DNA of 64,000 nucleotides, from NCBI RefSeq assembly GCF_954871325.1, contig NC_088779.1:16122846-16186845 (forward strand). Direction: 5' to 3'. This DNA comes from Gordionus sp. m RMFG-2023. Lineage: Eukaryota; Nematomorpha; Gordioida; Chordodea; Parachordodidae. Under the pieces are notes generated by a model that searched no databases, was not told the DNA's origin, and worked only from the letters and a program-made list of their open reading frames with translations. The position numbers and the translations under genes were made by a program. Shown here one piece after another: positions 1 through 11,100 of this stretch; within the stretch, counting starts at the first letter, position 1; each line of letters opens with the position of its first letter.

Positions 1-180
1 TTTTACCCATTTACTTAAAAAACTCAAAAAAGTTCAAAAATAACGATTATGACAATTGTCACTTTTCTATAGTACATTTTCACTGAAATATTAATTTAAC
101 ATATTTACAAAACATATTTTTATCTATTTGCTTTAAAAAAAGTTCAAAAATAACGATAATGACATTTGTCACTATTACCT
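1..180 (-). repeat. satA satellite, partial array in inverted orientation
   Basis: About 1.5 units of the ~115-bp satA monomer, recognised by the palindromic core GACAATTGTC with flanking cgttattttt and tttaacat blocks. The orientation is opposite to the 2.6-10.2 kb arrays and matches the right half of element A. It is therefore probably the remnant of another A-type element extending left of the window (inference). Confidence 0.8.
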
Positions 181-540
181 AAAAAAGTATCTATCAAAAG
201 ATATATAATAGATAAAATTACGTAAAATATATATATATAAATCATTTTAAAAATATATATTAAATATCAATCAAAAAAATATATTTAAAAAATTTTATTA
301 AAAAAAATCATATAACACAAAAATATAAAAAAAAATATCAATCAAAAAAATATATTGAAAAAAAATACATATTAAAAAAAATATCATTTAAAAAAATATA
401 TTGAAAAAAAATATCAATCTAAAAAATATATTGTAAAATTAAAATATATTTAAAAAAAAATATAAAAGAAATTTATAATAAGAAATTAATATTAAATAAT
501 AATAAATTAATCTCAAATAAATAATAAATTTATTAATTTT
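181..540. other. AT-only low-complexity DNA, no gene
   Basis: Nearly pure A/T with irregular repeats of the type aaaaaatatattg / aaatatcaatc. No open frame or structured feature is visible. Confidence 0.7.
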
Positions 541-793
541 TAAAATAGAATAAATACATTGCCTGATTTAACCCGGCAATGTATACTTAGCCGAAATAAC
601 AAAATTACCCTGCCTACCCCTACCTCACATTGCCGAATATTTCACATTGCCGCCAACATAAACATGAAGTAAATATTAATCAATTTTTATTTTGGCAAAA
701 TACCAAAAATAATAATGCCTGTTGTGATCTTGCCTTAAATTTACCTATATTTTAGGAATTTTTCAAAAACCCTTTAGTAAAAATGTAAGTTAG
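541..793. other. Gene-free stretch with repeated 'cattgcc' motif
   Basis: Slightly less AT-rich. TACATTGCC and GGCAATGTA face each other around 557-582, and CACATTGCCG recurs further on. This may be the edge of an unrecognised repeat. No coding evidence. Confidence 0.4.
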
Positions 794-1335
794 TAGCTGA
801 TAGCCCGTCAAGAATATGATTGGTTACTAATGAATTTCGCCTTTATTTGATGATGGATGAATCAAAAATTTTCCTATCTTATGAAGTGTTATTCAAAAAT
901 TTGCATTTATTTAGATAATGGGTTATTCTAAAATTTTCCATATAAAATATGTTAGAAATATATATTTAGTAATTTTGTATTATGGGCACAATTAAAAATC
1001 TTTTAAACTAAATTTTTATTCATTTATATTTATAATTTGTTATCATAAAAATATATTCTTGCTAGATGAGATTTTATGGGGTTTAAATCGAATATAAGTT
1101 ATGTAAAATTAATGAATAAAAATTTAGTTTATAAGATTTTTGATAGTGCTATAAATTAAAATTACTAAATATATACTTTAACATATTTTATAAAAACAAT
1201 GGAAAATTTTAGAATAACCCCTTATCTAAATAAATATAAATTTCTGAATAACACTTCATAAAATCATTCATCCATCATCTAATAAATAAAGGAGAAAATT
1301 CTGATTCCCCGACATTCCCGACGGGCTACCAGCTA
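794..1335. mobile_element. MITE / small foldback element with long inverted arms and TA duplication
   Basis: About 540 bp made almost entirely of two inverted arms (roughly 796-1022 and 1110-1333) around a ~90-bp loop. The ends read GCTGATAGCCCGTC on the left and the inverted GCTGGTAGCCCGTC on the right. Both are flanked by TA, as expected for Tc1/mariner-type mobilisation. The arms also share blocks containing ttattcaaaaattt, ggttattctaaaattttcca and aatttttattcatt. It has no coding capacity, so it would have to be mobilised in trans (inference). Confidence 0.75.
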
Positions 1336-1933
1336 ATTATAAATAATAATTGATCTACAGTATTTGATTATTTTTATATTTTTTTAAATAAATATTTAAT
1401 TATTGGATTGTATAAAAGTCTAGTTTGCTATATTGTAATGAAAAAACAATTATTAATTTATTCCTATTTCAACAAGAACCCAAATCTTAATGACAATCAA
1501 CCAATACGACGGATGTAAACAATCGTGTAATCAATAATCAAACCGTCGTATGACCACAAATAGCGTATTTCTAAAAATGTCAAAGATGAACGATATAATA
1601 TCGAGATGACAACCAGCGACAATAAAAAGAGATATAAGCTTTTATATAAACCGCCAAAGTAAAACAAGGGAAAAACGATTCGATATCAAGAGAACATCAA
1701 TGATATAATTGATGTGCTGGCCCAACTGTAAAAATGTTGAAAATTCTATTATAGACGAATAGCGTTTATGAAACGATGTAGAAAAAAGAAACATAAAATA
1801 ATTTTTTAATTATATGTGAGTGATATATTGAATTTTTATACACTGATTATTATTTATATAGTTATGAGAAAAATGTATCATTTTGTCCCGGGTTTTCGTT
1901 CCTAAAGAAGGGGATGTGTGTTAATATTATAAC
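1336..1933. other. No recognisable gene
   Basis: Mixed AT-rich DNA. One short inverted pair, ATACGACGG / CCGTCGTAT, lies near 1503-1550. The stretch 1500-1740 has a less biased composition and could be an old coding trace, but no family is recognisable. Confidence 0.5.
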
Positions 1934-1943
1934 ATCGTATCAG

Positions 1944-2235
1944 GTCAATTCAGCGAAAATTTTATCGCGAAAAGTGTTTCTCGATACTTTTATCGCGAAA
2001 AGTTTTTATAGCGAAGGTAAAATCGTGAAACCAAATTTGCGAATTTATCTCCGCGAAACAGTTATAGCGAAGACAATTTCGCGAAGCCATTGTCGCTAAT
2101 TTATTAGAGCGAATACATTTTAACGAAACATTTTACGCGAACACTTTACAGCGAATTTTTTATATCGAATATGTTTGCGCGAAGTCATTATCGCGTGAGC
2201 ATTATCGCGAAACAATAAATATATTGCGAATGCAT
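1944..2235 (+). repeat. Left terminal repeat of element A: degenerate ~15-bp TCGCGAA repeats
   Basis: About 19 degenerate units of the form (t/c)attatcGCGAA(a/g), spaced roughly 13-17 bp, with TATCGCGAAA recurring. The start is fixed by comparison with the inverted right terminus (GTCAATTCAGCGAAA). The third copy at 63769 suggests the family may extend about ten bases further out (ATCGTATCA). Confidence 0.8.
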
Positions 2236-2239
2236 TTAT

Positions 2240-2640
2240 TTAAAGGAAAACAACATATTATTTAATATTTGATGTTTTTAAATAGAAAATGATATGCTAC
2301 TATTGTAATATTATTTTTGTTACAATTTATTAGTGATCTTCACGCCCAAGATTTTAAGAAAAAATATTTCCTGAAGTTCAAAAAGATTTTTTAACATATT
2401 TTAATAAAAATTTAAATCTTCTTTGTAAATATATCTTTTTGAGGAATTCTTTTGTGAAATTTATTATAAATATACAATTTTTAAGTGAAATCTTTTATAG
2501 CTTTTTTTAACATTTTTGTAAAATTATCTATTTCTTAAGTATATTAAAAGAGGTGGGTTTTCTAAATAATTTTTTTTATAATATTTATATTCAACTTATT
2601 TATGTTATTTTATATGATCTTTTTAAGGAAAATAATTTAA
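2240..2640 (+). repeat. Left inner arm of element A
   Basis: Unique-sequence arm between the terminal repeats and satA. It is repeated in inverted orientation at 18021-18388, continuing at 41184-41321 on the far side of element B. Matching blocks include aatattatttttgttac, ttattagtga, gttcaaaaagattttt and ttatatgatctttttaagg. The arms differ at a noticeable fraction of positions, so A is not a very recent insertion. Confidence 0.8.
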
Positions 2641-3387
2641 TGTGACAATTGTCATATTCGTTATTTTTCAAGATTTTTGAAATTTTTTGACACAAAAGGA
2701 TAAAAATATCATTTATATTGTAAAGATGTTAAATTATAAATTCAATGAAGATGTTCCAAGGAAATATGGCAATTATCATAATCGATATTTTTAAACATAT
2801 TCGATTTTTTTTAACCTTAAATTATAATTTCAATTAGGATGTACCATATAAAAGGGCCAATTGTCATAATCATTATTTTTAAAGTTTTTTTTACAATTTT
2901 TGATGTAAATGGGCAAAAATGTAAATTGTTTCATGTTAAAATAAAATTTAAGCGAAGATGTACAATAGATATAAGTTACAATTGTTATAATCGTTGTTTA
3001 TAAAGTTTTTAGAATTTTTTGTTGCAAATGAGTAAAGATATAGATTGTAAACATGCTAAATTAAAATTTCATGAAGATCTACCATTGAAAAGTGACAATT
3101 GTCATAATCGTTGTTTTTAAAGTTTTTTGAATTTTTTTGACCAAAATGCGTTAAATAAGTATTGCTAGTATGTTTAAATAAAACTTCAGTGAAGATGTAC
3201 CCTAGATAAGTGAAAATTATCATAATCATTATTTTTAATTTTTTTTAACGCAAATGGGTAAAAATATAGATTGTAAACATGTTAAATTAAAATTTCATGA
3301 AGATGTACCATAGAAAAGTAACAATTGTCATAATCGTAATTTTATAACTTTTTTAATTTTTTTGACGTAAATGGGCTAAAATAAGTA
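2641..3387 (+). repeat. satA satellite array, segment 1 (direct)
   Basis: Six to seven degenerate monomers of about 115 bp. The monomer holds gtGACAATTGTCataatcg, a T-rich stretch, gcaaatgggtaaaaata, aacatgttaaat and cat(g/t)aagatgtaccata. GACAATTGTC is a perfect 10-bp palindrome. One unit near 2768-2857 is shortened. Two monomer types, ending '...ataagtattgctaacatg' and '...atagattgtaaacatg', tend to alternate, giving a ~225-bp dimer. Confidence 0.85.
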
Positions 3388-4095
3388 GGGGAGACCGAGG
3401 TAAAAGTATAGGCATTTTGCATATTTACCATATAAATTTTAAACAAGAGTCAAACACAACAAATTATAGATCAATGTGTAGCCCCATCCCTCTTCTAAAA
3501 GATAAAAAAAAGTGTAGCCCTCTACCTAATATATTTTAGGAGCTATGATTAGTTATGTAAAACTACTCATTTTCGCCATTTTACCCTGTACTAGGGTAAA
3601 GTGGTTAAAATAATATTTGACACATATTTATTGTTTTATTTAACAAATATTACAAATTTAAGATTTATTTATGATTTTTATTTAAAAACTAATCGATACA
3701 ATAAGGACATGTAAAATAATTATCATAATTAGCACATTTAGAATGTGCCCATTCAAGGCACATTGTACATTTTAGCCATTCATCGCCCTCGCGACTATTT
3801 TTATAGTTTTTTATTACAAATAACACATAAACAATTATTTTTTGATATCTTTTTTTTCTCTGAATTAATAATTTTTTTTATAAGGTGTAGATGTTAATAT
3901 TTCTGAATTCTTTTTTTAGATATTTTAATTGAATAATTTTGTAATAGGTATTATAGATGAAGGATTGAATACTTTATTATAATTTTTTGAGCATGATGGT
4001 AACATATCATGATAAGGTTCATCAATATCATCTGGATCATTTTCGTTCAATAGATAAATCACTATCATTATTTTGAGTCACTGTAAGATTTTGAG

Positions 4096-5779
4096 TCACT
4101 GTAATATTTTCATCATTATTTTTAAATTCAATATTGAGCTAGCATTTGAATTATTACAGCAGATAAAATCTTGTTCTGTAAATATATTTGGGTTTAAAGG
4201 AAATATGCCACATGCTAAGAACCTATTTAATATATTATTTGGTGTCACTGCCCTTGGTATTTCATTTTTTAACACTCCTGGAATATCATAAATCTGAAAT
4301 TGTTGCCCCACATAATTTCTCATCCATGTGTCAATAGCTCCATTATAAAACTTTTTCAATGGCCCATAAACTGCTTTGTCTAATGGTTGGAGTTTATGCG
4401 AGCAATGTGGTGGAAGTGTTAGAATAACAATCCCATTGGAGCGACAATAGTTTATAACGGAAATTGAACAATGAGAGCTATGGTTATCTAAGATTAATAA
4501 GACATTTTTCTCCTTGGATGCACTAGAATATTTTTTAAAGTGTTCCAAAAAAGATAAAAATTCCTCCTCTTGCATCCAACCCGATGCGTTTCCCACACCC
4601 TTAGATCCAATAGGCCCATCACGAATAAAGTGATCTTTGTATCGTTTTCTTGGAAAAATAAAAAATGGTGGAATGCTATGGCCTATAGCATTGATGGCTA
4701 AACATATTGTAACTAACGTTCCTCTTTCTCCTGACGTTATAGAGCCGACTTGTTTGGCACTTTTCTGTGCTATAATTTTTGCAGGAGTTTGAACGGTGGT
4801 GAAACCACTTTCATTTGCATTCCATATATTATGTGGTTCAAAGTTATAAGAATTATATAGCTTAATTAAATTTTCAAAAAATTTATTGACATTTGTGGGA
4901 TTGAAGCCATATGCTCTTGCTAGACTAGTAGTTTCAGGGGTACGAATCGAAAGTTGGGAATGTCGTTTTCTAAACCCCATAAACCAGTCCTCTCCAGCCA
5001 TACCATTAGTTGTCTAGCTTTCTGGGAAAGATTTGCCATATTCTTTAGCAAGCTGATATGAAAATCCTCTTATCTTGTTAATTTATAAAATAAAACAATT
5101 TCATTTTAATAATTAACAATACCAGTTCCATAGAGTTTAATTTCATAATTTTAATAATGCTCAATTTAAATATCAATATTAAGGTAACTTTAATAAAAAT
5201 GCTTATTGAGCATTATTAAAATTATGAAATACAATATAATTTCAATTGAGCATTTTTATTAAAGTTACCAAATTAATATTGATATTTAGATTGAGCATTA
5301 TTAAAATTATGAAATACAATATAATTTCAATTGAGCATTTTTATTAAAGTTACCAAATTAATATTGATATTTAGATTGAGCATTATTAAAATTATGAAAT
5401 ACAATATAATTTCAATTGAGCATTTTTATTAAAGTTACCAAATTAATATTGATATTTAAATTGAGTTATTAAAATTATGAAATACAATATAATACAAACA
5501 ATATAATTTAATTACTTGTTTAGGCGTTAATCCCATAAATGACCTACTTGCTTCTAATATGTAGTCACAAAATTTAGATTCTTCTTCATTTGTAAATATT
5601 TGTTTATGATGATCTGAACTTTTAATACCAATTTTATATCTCCTTCTCAACGTTGTATAAGGTATGTTAAATTTTTTAGCAGACAAATTTAATGAAGTAT
5701 TATTTGTTATTTTATATTTTATGGCTTCATTTAATATATTTACATCTCTGTATATGGTTTTTCTTTTATAATTTCTCAT
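4096..5779 (-). pseudogene. pogo/Tigger-like transposase, two exons, degraded
   Basis: Exon 1 (5516-5779) encodes an N-terminal psq/CENP-B helix-turn-helix: basic MRNYKRKTIYRDV, then a helix pair ending IPYTTLRRRYKIG. A GT-AG intron is inferred at 5074-5515: splicing ...LTPKQ to IRGFSYQLAKEYG gives the conserved bridge between the HTH and the DDE part of pogo proteins. Exon 2 carries a DDE_1 core with [10 protein letters not shown] (second acidic site) and [16 protein letters not shown] (third). The first site reads IWNANESGF, with Asn where the family has Asp. An in-frame TAG lies at 5014-5016, just before MAGEDW. The stop and the lost acidic residue both argue for inactivity. Total length is about 400 codons, somewhat short for the family. 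The family call is firm; the intron is inference. Confidence 0.9.
5152..5466. repeat. 85-bp tandem repeat within the pogo intron
   Basis: TTGAGCATTATTAAAATTAT begins at 5206, 5291 and 5376, and a variant begins at 5461: an exact 85-bp period over three units. The stretch 5152-5203 is an inverted partial copy (aagcatttttattaaag... in complement), so the array can fold on itself. It lies inside the inferred intron 5074-5515. Confidence 0.85.
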
Positions 5780-6243
5780 TATTTGATTGATACAATAAAA
5801 ATTATAATAAATGAATGAATGAAAAATTTAATGTGAATAATTTTATATTTTACCCGTTTTACCCATAACAGCTTTACCCCTAGGTGACATATATTATAAA
5901 TATCGTTATTGCGTGACTTCTAATAGAGCTAAAGATGTCGGATAAATTTTATTTTATAGCTAATACATTAAGAAACATGTGTGCCAAATTTTGAATCCTG
6001 AGGATATGTAAATTTTACTAAAAGCAAAATATACTAGAGAATGATTTTTATATTTTTTGGGTAAAAAACAGTTTTTTGACAAAATATATAAAACAAGGTA
6101 AGTTTTTTAAAAGATGAACATAGGTAAGAAATAAGATATAAAAATACATCTTCACACCAAATAAGGTCTTTATACTTAATGGTTAAAAAGTTATTCGCGT
6201 TAACATTGTTACCCAGTCAATCGCTTTACCCCGGTCTCCCCTA

Positions 6244-6920
6244 TTGCTAACATGTTTAAATAAAATTTCAATGAAGATGTACCATAGATAAGTTACAATT
6301 GTCATAATCGTTGTTTATTTTGAATATTTTTATTGCAAATGGGTAAAAATATAAATTGTAAACATGTTAAACTAAAATTTCATGATGATGTACCATTGAA
6401 AAGTGACAATTGTCATAATTGTTATTTTTAAAGTCTTTTGAATTTTTTTTGACTAAAATAGATTAAAATAAGTATTACTAGCATGTTTAAATAAAATTTC
6501 AGTGAAGATGAATCCTAGATAAATGACAATTATCATAATCATTATTTTTAAATTTTTTTAACGCAAATGGGTAAAAATATAGATTGTAAACATGTTAAAT
6601 TAAAATTTCATGAAGATGTACCATAGAAAAGTGACAATTGTCATAATTGTTATTTTATAATTTTTTTGAATTTTTTTGATAAGTATTGCTAACATGTTTA
6701 AATAAAATTTAAATGAAGATGTACCATAGATAAGTTACAATTGTCATAATCGTTGTTTATTTTGAATATTTTTGTTGCAAATGGGTAAAAATATAGATTG
6801 TAAACATGTTAAATTAAAATTTCATGATGATGTACCATTGAAAAGTGACAATTGTCATAATTGTTATTTTTAAAGTCTTTTGAATTTTTTTGACTAAAAT
6901 AGATTGAAATAAGTATTGCT
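6244..6920 (+). repeat. satA satellite array, segment 2 (direct)
   Basis: Six monomers forming about three dimers. The type-1 junction att(g/a)cta(a/g)catg recurs near 6243, 6472 and 6685, giving dimer spacings of about 213-230 bp. The array continues satA from before the pogo insertion and ends at the hAT target duplication 6913-6920 (GTATTGCT). Confidence 0.85.
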
Positions 6921-9658
6921 CTTTGGCGTACGCAGCGGGTGGGGGGACAGGGGGATAAATCCCCCCCCCCCCCTTCCCCCCCCCCCCCCCCCCAATGCTA
7001 AAATGCAGATGCCGGACATATTTTTCAAAAATATTATTTTTTATATTTTATTATAATTATTCATATCTATTTCTTTTTAAATTTTTATATTAATACCTTT
7101 TTCATTTACTAATTTACTTTATCAATTAATTTCATTTTCAAGTTTTCCTTGTGGCGTAATATTTATCTATTATTTTTAAATTTCCCGGTATTATAATTTT
7201 CAAATTTCTAGTCATGGATATTAGACTTTTTTTAAAAAACGCTGAAGGTGAAAATCATGCCAAAAAGCAAAAAAGTATAGTATGATAATTTAATAAACAA
7301 AAGCTGTGAACTGATGATTTCCTCAAAAGAATCAATTCAAAAGGGGGATATGATTCCCATTTCATCAATAATTGATAAAAATAGGGTTAAAATTGCAAAT
7401 GAAAATAGAGGCAAGATAAAACTAACTATTGAGGCTATTTTATATTGTGGCTTGCAAGGCCTAGCACTTCGTGGCCACAAGGATTCAGGAAGCTTAAATT
7501 TTAATAATGATAACGAAGGTAATTTCCGTGGACTTTTAAAATTTAAAGCATTAGGAGATCCTGTATTAATGGAGAGCCTCATTAGTACCAATAAAAATGC
7601 TATTTATCTCAGCCCTAGGATATAAAATGAGATAATTGATATTTGCAACAATATCATTTTAGAAAAATTGATTGTTGAAATCAATTCTGCCCCATGCTTC
7701 TCAATTTTGGCAGATGAGACCACGGACATTGCTGGCATTGAGCAGATGTAGTTGTGTGCGCGTTATGTAGATACTCATAAAAACATTATCAAGGAAATGT
7801 TTCTCCAATTTATTCTTGTTTCAAGCATGACTGGGTCTGCTTTAGCTGATGTAATATTTGTGAATCTTAAAAAATTAAAAGTAATAATTAATCTTATTAT
7901 ATAATTATTTTAAAAAATATAGCTAAATATAAATATGATACGTGGGCAAGGGTATGATGGAGCACGTGCAATGAGTGGACAATTCAATGGGCTTCAGGCA
8001 TTTATTAAAAAAAATGCCCAACGGCTATATATGTCCACTGTGCTGCCCATTTACTCAACTTAGCAATATCGGATTCATGTTCTTTACCATTGATATCAAA
8101 TTGCTTAGGTTTTTAATTATTAAATTAAATTTTTTATATTTATATCAGGTAAAATATCTAGCATCTATGAGATGTTTAGATACCCCAAGCGTCAAAATAT
8201 TTTGAACAGAATTATATCTGAAACTCCTTGCCCAACAAGGAGAAAAAAATTCCAAAAAGCTTGTCCAACAAGATGGAGTCTTCGACATCAAGCAGTAACA
8301 GTTTTTATCGAGTTAGAAGAGCCGATTATTAATGCTCTTATAGAAATATCACAATGTCTGAAAAAGATATTTCTTCAGAAGCAAGCAAGTTACTGGATTC
8401 AATACTTATACCAAATTTTGTTTTCGCATTAGAATGTATTAATAAATTATTTAATTATACAACTATTTTATGTAATACTTTTCAAAAACCTGATATTGAT
8501 TTGATTGAGATGATGAGAATAGCAGAGACAATTTTATTAGAACTCAAAGAAATTAGAGCTAATGCTGATGAGGAATTTTATATTTTATATGTTAATGTTG
8601 AATCAAAAGCAGAGCTATACGAGTTCAATATTTGTCTCCCTCGACTTACAGTAAGGCAAACTTATCGTCCAAATATTAATAAAGGGTCAGTAGAAGATTA
8701 TTATAAAATAAATGTCTTTATAACTCTTTTGGATACATTTATAACCCAAGTAAATGAAAGGTTTTTAATTTATAAAAAAACACTTATAAATCTGCAGATA
8801 TTACTTCCGCAAAAGCCCTCTGAACCTTTTTCAGATGGTGATAGAAAAAAAATAAAATATTTGGAAGATTTTTATCATGAAGACATTAATGTATCTCATG
8901 ATGCTTTATTAGCTGAATGCCAACTATGGTATAAAAGATTAACTATGGTTGATATAGTCCCAAAAAATGCTATGATGCTTTGCATCATTTCAAACATCTT
9001 TTAGATTATTTTCCCAATATATTGAAATTATTATATATATTAGCAACTCTTCCCATTAGTACTGCAACTAATGAGAGAACATTCTCTTCTTTAAGAAGAT
9101 TAAAAACGTACCTAAGAAGTACAACTTCTGAAAGTAGGTTGAATGGTCTGGCCCTTTTGAATATTCATAGGCATTTGACGCCAAACACGGATGAGATAAT
9201 TGAAAAATTAGTTCCCTCCCAACGAAGATTGGATTTTACATTATAAAAATATAATGTTTCTATAATATTTTTTGTGCTATCATTTTTTAATGTCTTATAT
9301 ATTTTTCTTTTACATAAATAATTATTCATATTTCCAACATTTCGATTTTTTATACTTTATATATAAATTTTAAAAGCTCAAAAAAATTTAAATTTCTATT
9401 ATGGATTATTTATTTTATAGTCATCATATCTTGCCGGTTATATTCGTTTAATATTTTTTAAATCAAATTTATTTTTATATATCGGTTTATATTAATTTTT
9501 TATAATTCATATTAATTTAAATTTGTATATTAGAAATAGTTATTAGTCCTAATAAATTTATGCTTGATATTTTTAAATAACAATAATTTTATTTTAAAAA
9601 ATTTTAATTATACCCCTCCCCCCCCTTTCCCCACACCAAATTCCTGCGTACGCTACTG
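6921..9658 (+). mobile_element. hAT-superfamily DNA transposon
   Basis: It is bounded by the 8-bp duplication GTATTGCT (6913-6920 and 9659-9666). Ends are CTTTGGCGTACGCAG (left) and inverted CAGTAGCGTACGCAG (right), typical hAT termini, followed inward by G/C runs on both sides (6940-6993 and 9616-9635). The 2,738-bp length and 8-bp duplication are standard for hAT. The encoded transposase belongs to the group often annotated as ZMYM/P52rIPK-like. Its frame is broken several times. Confidence 0.95.
7214..9246 (+). pseudogene. hAT transposase (ZMYM/P52rIPK-like), degraded, with two short introns
   Basis: Begins MDIRLFLKNAEG at 7214. The TTF-type zinc finger usual in this group is absent, and a stop follows within 25 codons. 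Downstream are CGLQGLALRGHKDSG, FSILADETTDIAGIEQM, IRGQGYDGARAMSG, YVHCAAHLLNLAISDSCS, PTRWSLRHQAV and the C-terminal hATC dimerisation block LPISTATNERTFSSLRRLK. Two GT-AG introns restore family continuity: 7881-7922 (42 bp) and 8109-8148 (40 bp). Breaks include stops at about 7283, 7623 and 7750 and frame changes near 8015, 8350 and 8970. It cannot make a working protein. The family is certain; the introns are likely. Confidence 0.92.
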
Positions 9659-10205
9659 GTATTGCTAGCATGTTTAAATAAAATTTCAGTGAAGATGTAT
9701 CCTAGATAACAATTATCATAATCATTATTTTTAAACTTTTTTTGACGTAAATGGACCAAAATAAGTATTGATAACATATTTAAATAAAACTTCAGTGAAG
9801 ATGTACCCTAGATAAGTGACAAGTGTCAAAATCGTTATTTTAAAATTTTTTGTATTTTTTTTAACGCAAATGGGTAAAAATATAGATTGTAAACATGTTA
9901 AATTAAAATTTAATGAGGATGCATCATAGAAAAGTGACAATTGTCATAATCGTTATTTTAATTATTTGAATTTATTAGGCGCAAATGGGCAAAAATATAA
10001 ATTGCTTATATGTTAAAATAAAATTTCAGTGAAGATGTACCATAGATAAGTTACAATTGTCATAATCGTTGTTAATAAAGTTTTTTTGAATTTTTTTGTT
10101 GCAAATGGGTAAAAATATAGATTGTAAACATGCTACATTAAAATTCCATGAAGATATACCATTGATGACAATTTTATAATCGTTAATTAAGTTTTTTTTA
10201 TGTAA
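9659..10205 (+). repeat. satA satellite array, segment 3 (direct)
   Basis: About five monomers resuming satA after the hAT insertion, from attgctagcatg to the last GACAATTTTATAATCG-like unit near 10168. The array then dissolves into the unique core. Confidence 0.85.
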
Positions 10206-10530
10206 ATGGGTTAAAATATAGTTTGTAATCCATTTTAACCATATGTTTATAAAAATAAAATCTTAACATTAAATTTATAGGATGTTATTGTATCATATTA
10301 CTAAATAAGATTCATATGGTTTTTAAGTTTTATTTAATAAAAATCCTACCCTGAATTCATACTCTTAAAATTTATTAATTAAAGGAATAAGATTGTGAAA
10401 CCATATCTTAAAGTATAGAATTTAACATAGGTTACAACTATCTTTAATAATCACTTTGCATATTTTTATCAAATTTTAAGCAGGATAAAAGGAACAACGA
10501 TGAGCATGAAAATATCGTTTGTTTTTTTGT
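10206..10530. other. Non-coding core of element A where satA changes orientation
   Basis: About 330 bp of non-repeated AT-rich DNA between direct satA on the left and inverted satA on the right. No open frame, promoter or RNA gene is seen. It corresponds to the small middle domain of a foldback element (inference). Confidence 0.6.
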
Positions 10531-11100
10531 TTCGACTGAAATTTTATTTTAACATGTTAACAATTTATATTTTTGTCCAATTGCGTCAAACAATTTAAAA
10601 ACTTTAAAAATAACGATTATGACTATTGTCTTATCAAGGGTACATATTCCCTAAAACAATATTATAACATGTTAGCAATCAATATTTTAGCGCATTTGCT
10701 TCAAAAAAATTTAAAAACTTTTAAAAATAACGATTATGAAAATTGTCACTTTTATATGGTAACATCTTCATGAAATTTTAATTTGAGACTTTTATAATCT
10801 ATATTTTTACCCATATCAAAAAATTTCAAAAAACTTTAAAAACAAAGATTATGACAATTGTCACTTATCTATGGTACATCTTTATTGATATTTTATTTTA
10901 ACATGTTAGCAATTTCTATTTTTGCCCATTTGCGTCAAAAAATTCAAAAAACTTTAAAAATAACGATTATGACAATTGTCACTTATCTAGGGTATATCTT
11001 CATTGAAGTTTTATTTAAACATGTTAGCAATTTATTTTTTGCCCATTTGCGTCAAAAAAATTCAAAAAACTTTAAAAATGATTATGACAATTGTCACTTA
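10531..11100 (-). repeat. satA satellite array, segment 4 (inverted)
   Basis: About five monomers reading as the reverse complement of segments 1-3 (cgattatGACAATTGTCac... then ttgcgtcaaaaaaattc). The array is interrupted at the TA of 'cactta' (11099-11100) by the IS630-type block and resumes at 17658. Confidence 0.85.

Larger units (their letters stand above)
3388..6241 (-). mobile_element. pogo/Tigger-type DNA transposon
   Basis: Terminal inverted repeats GGGGAGACCGAGGTAAAAG (left) and inverted GGGGAGACCGGGGTAAAG (right), flanked by TA at 3386-3387 and 6242-6243. The 2,854-bp length, TA duplication and encoded CENP-B/DDE_1-like transposase fit the pogo branch of Tc1/mariner. It sits inside satA, at the TA of an aagTAttgct motif. 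The transposase is on the minus strand and is damaged, so this copy is probably inactive. Confidence 0.93.

Noticed and set aside
1500-1760. Possible coding trace (e.g. TTSDNKKRYKLLYKPPK)
   Set aside because: It is interrupted, short, and has no recognisable domain. Composition alone is not enough.
1934-1943. Target duplication for element A (ATCGTATCAG against ATGGAGCCTT)
   Set aside because: Only about four of ten positions agree, and the left bases may belong to the element itself.
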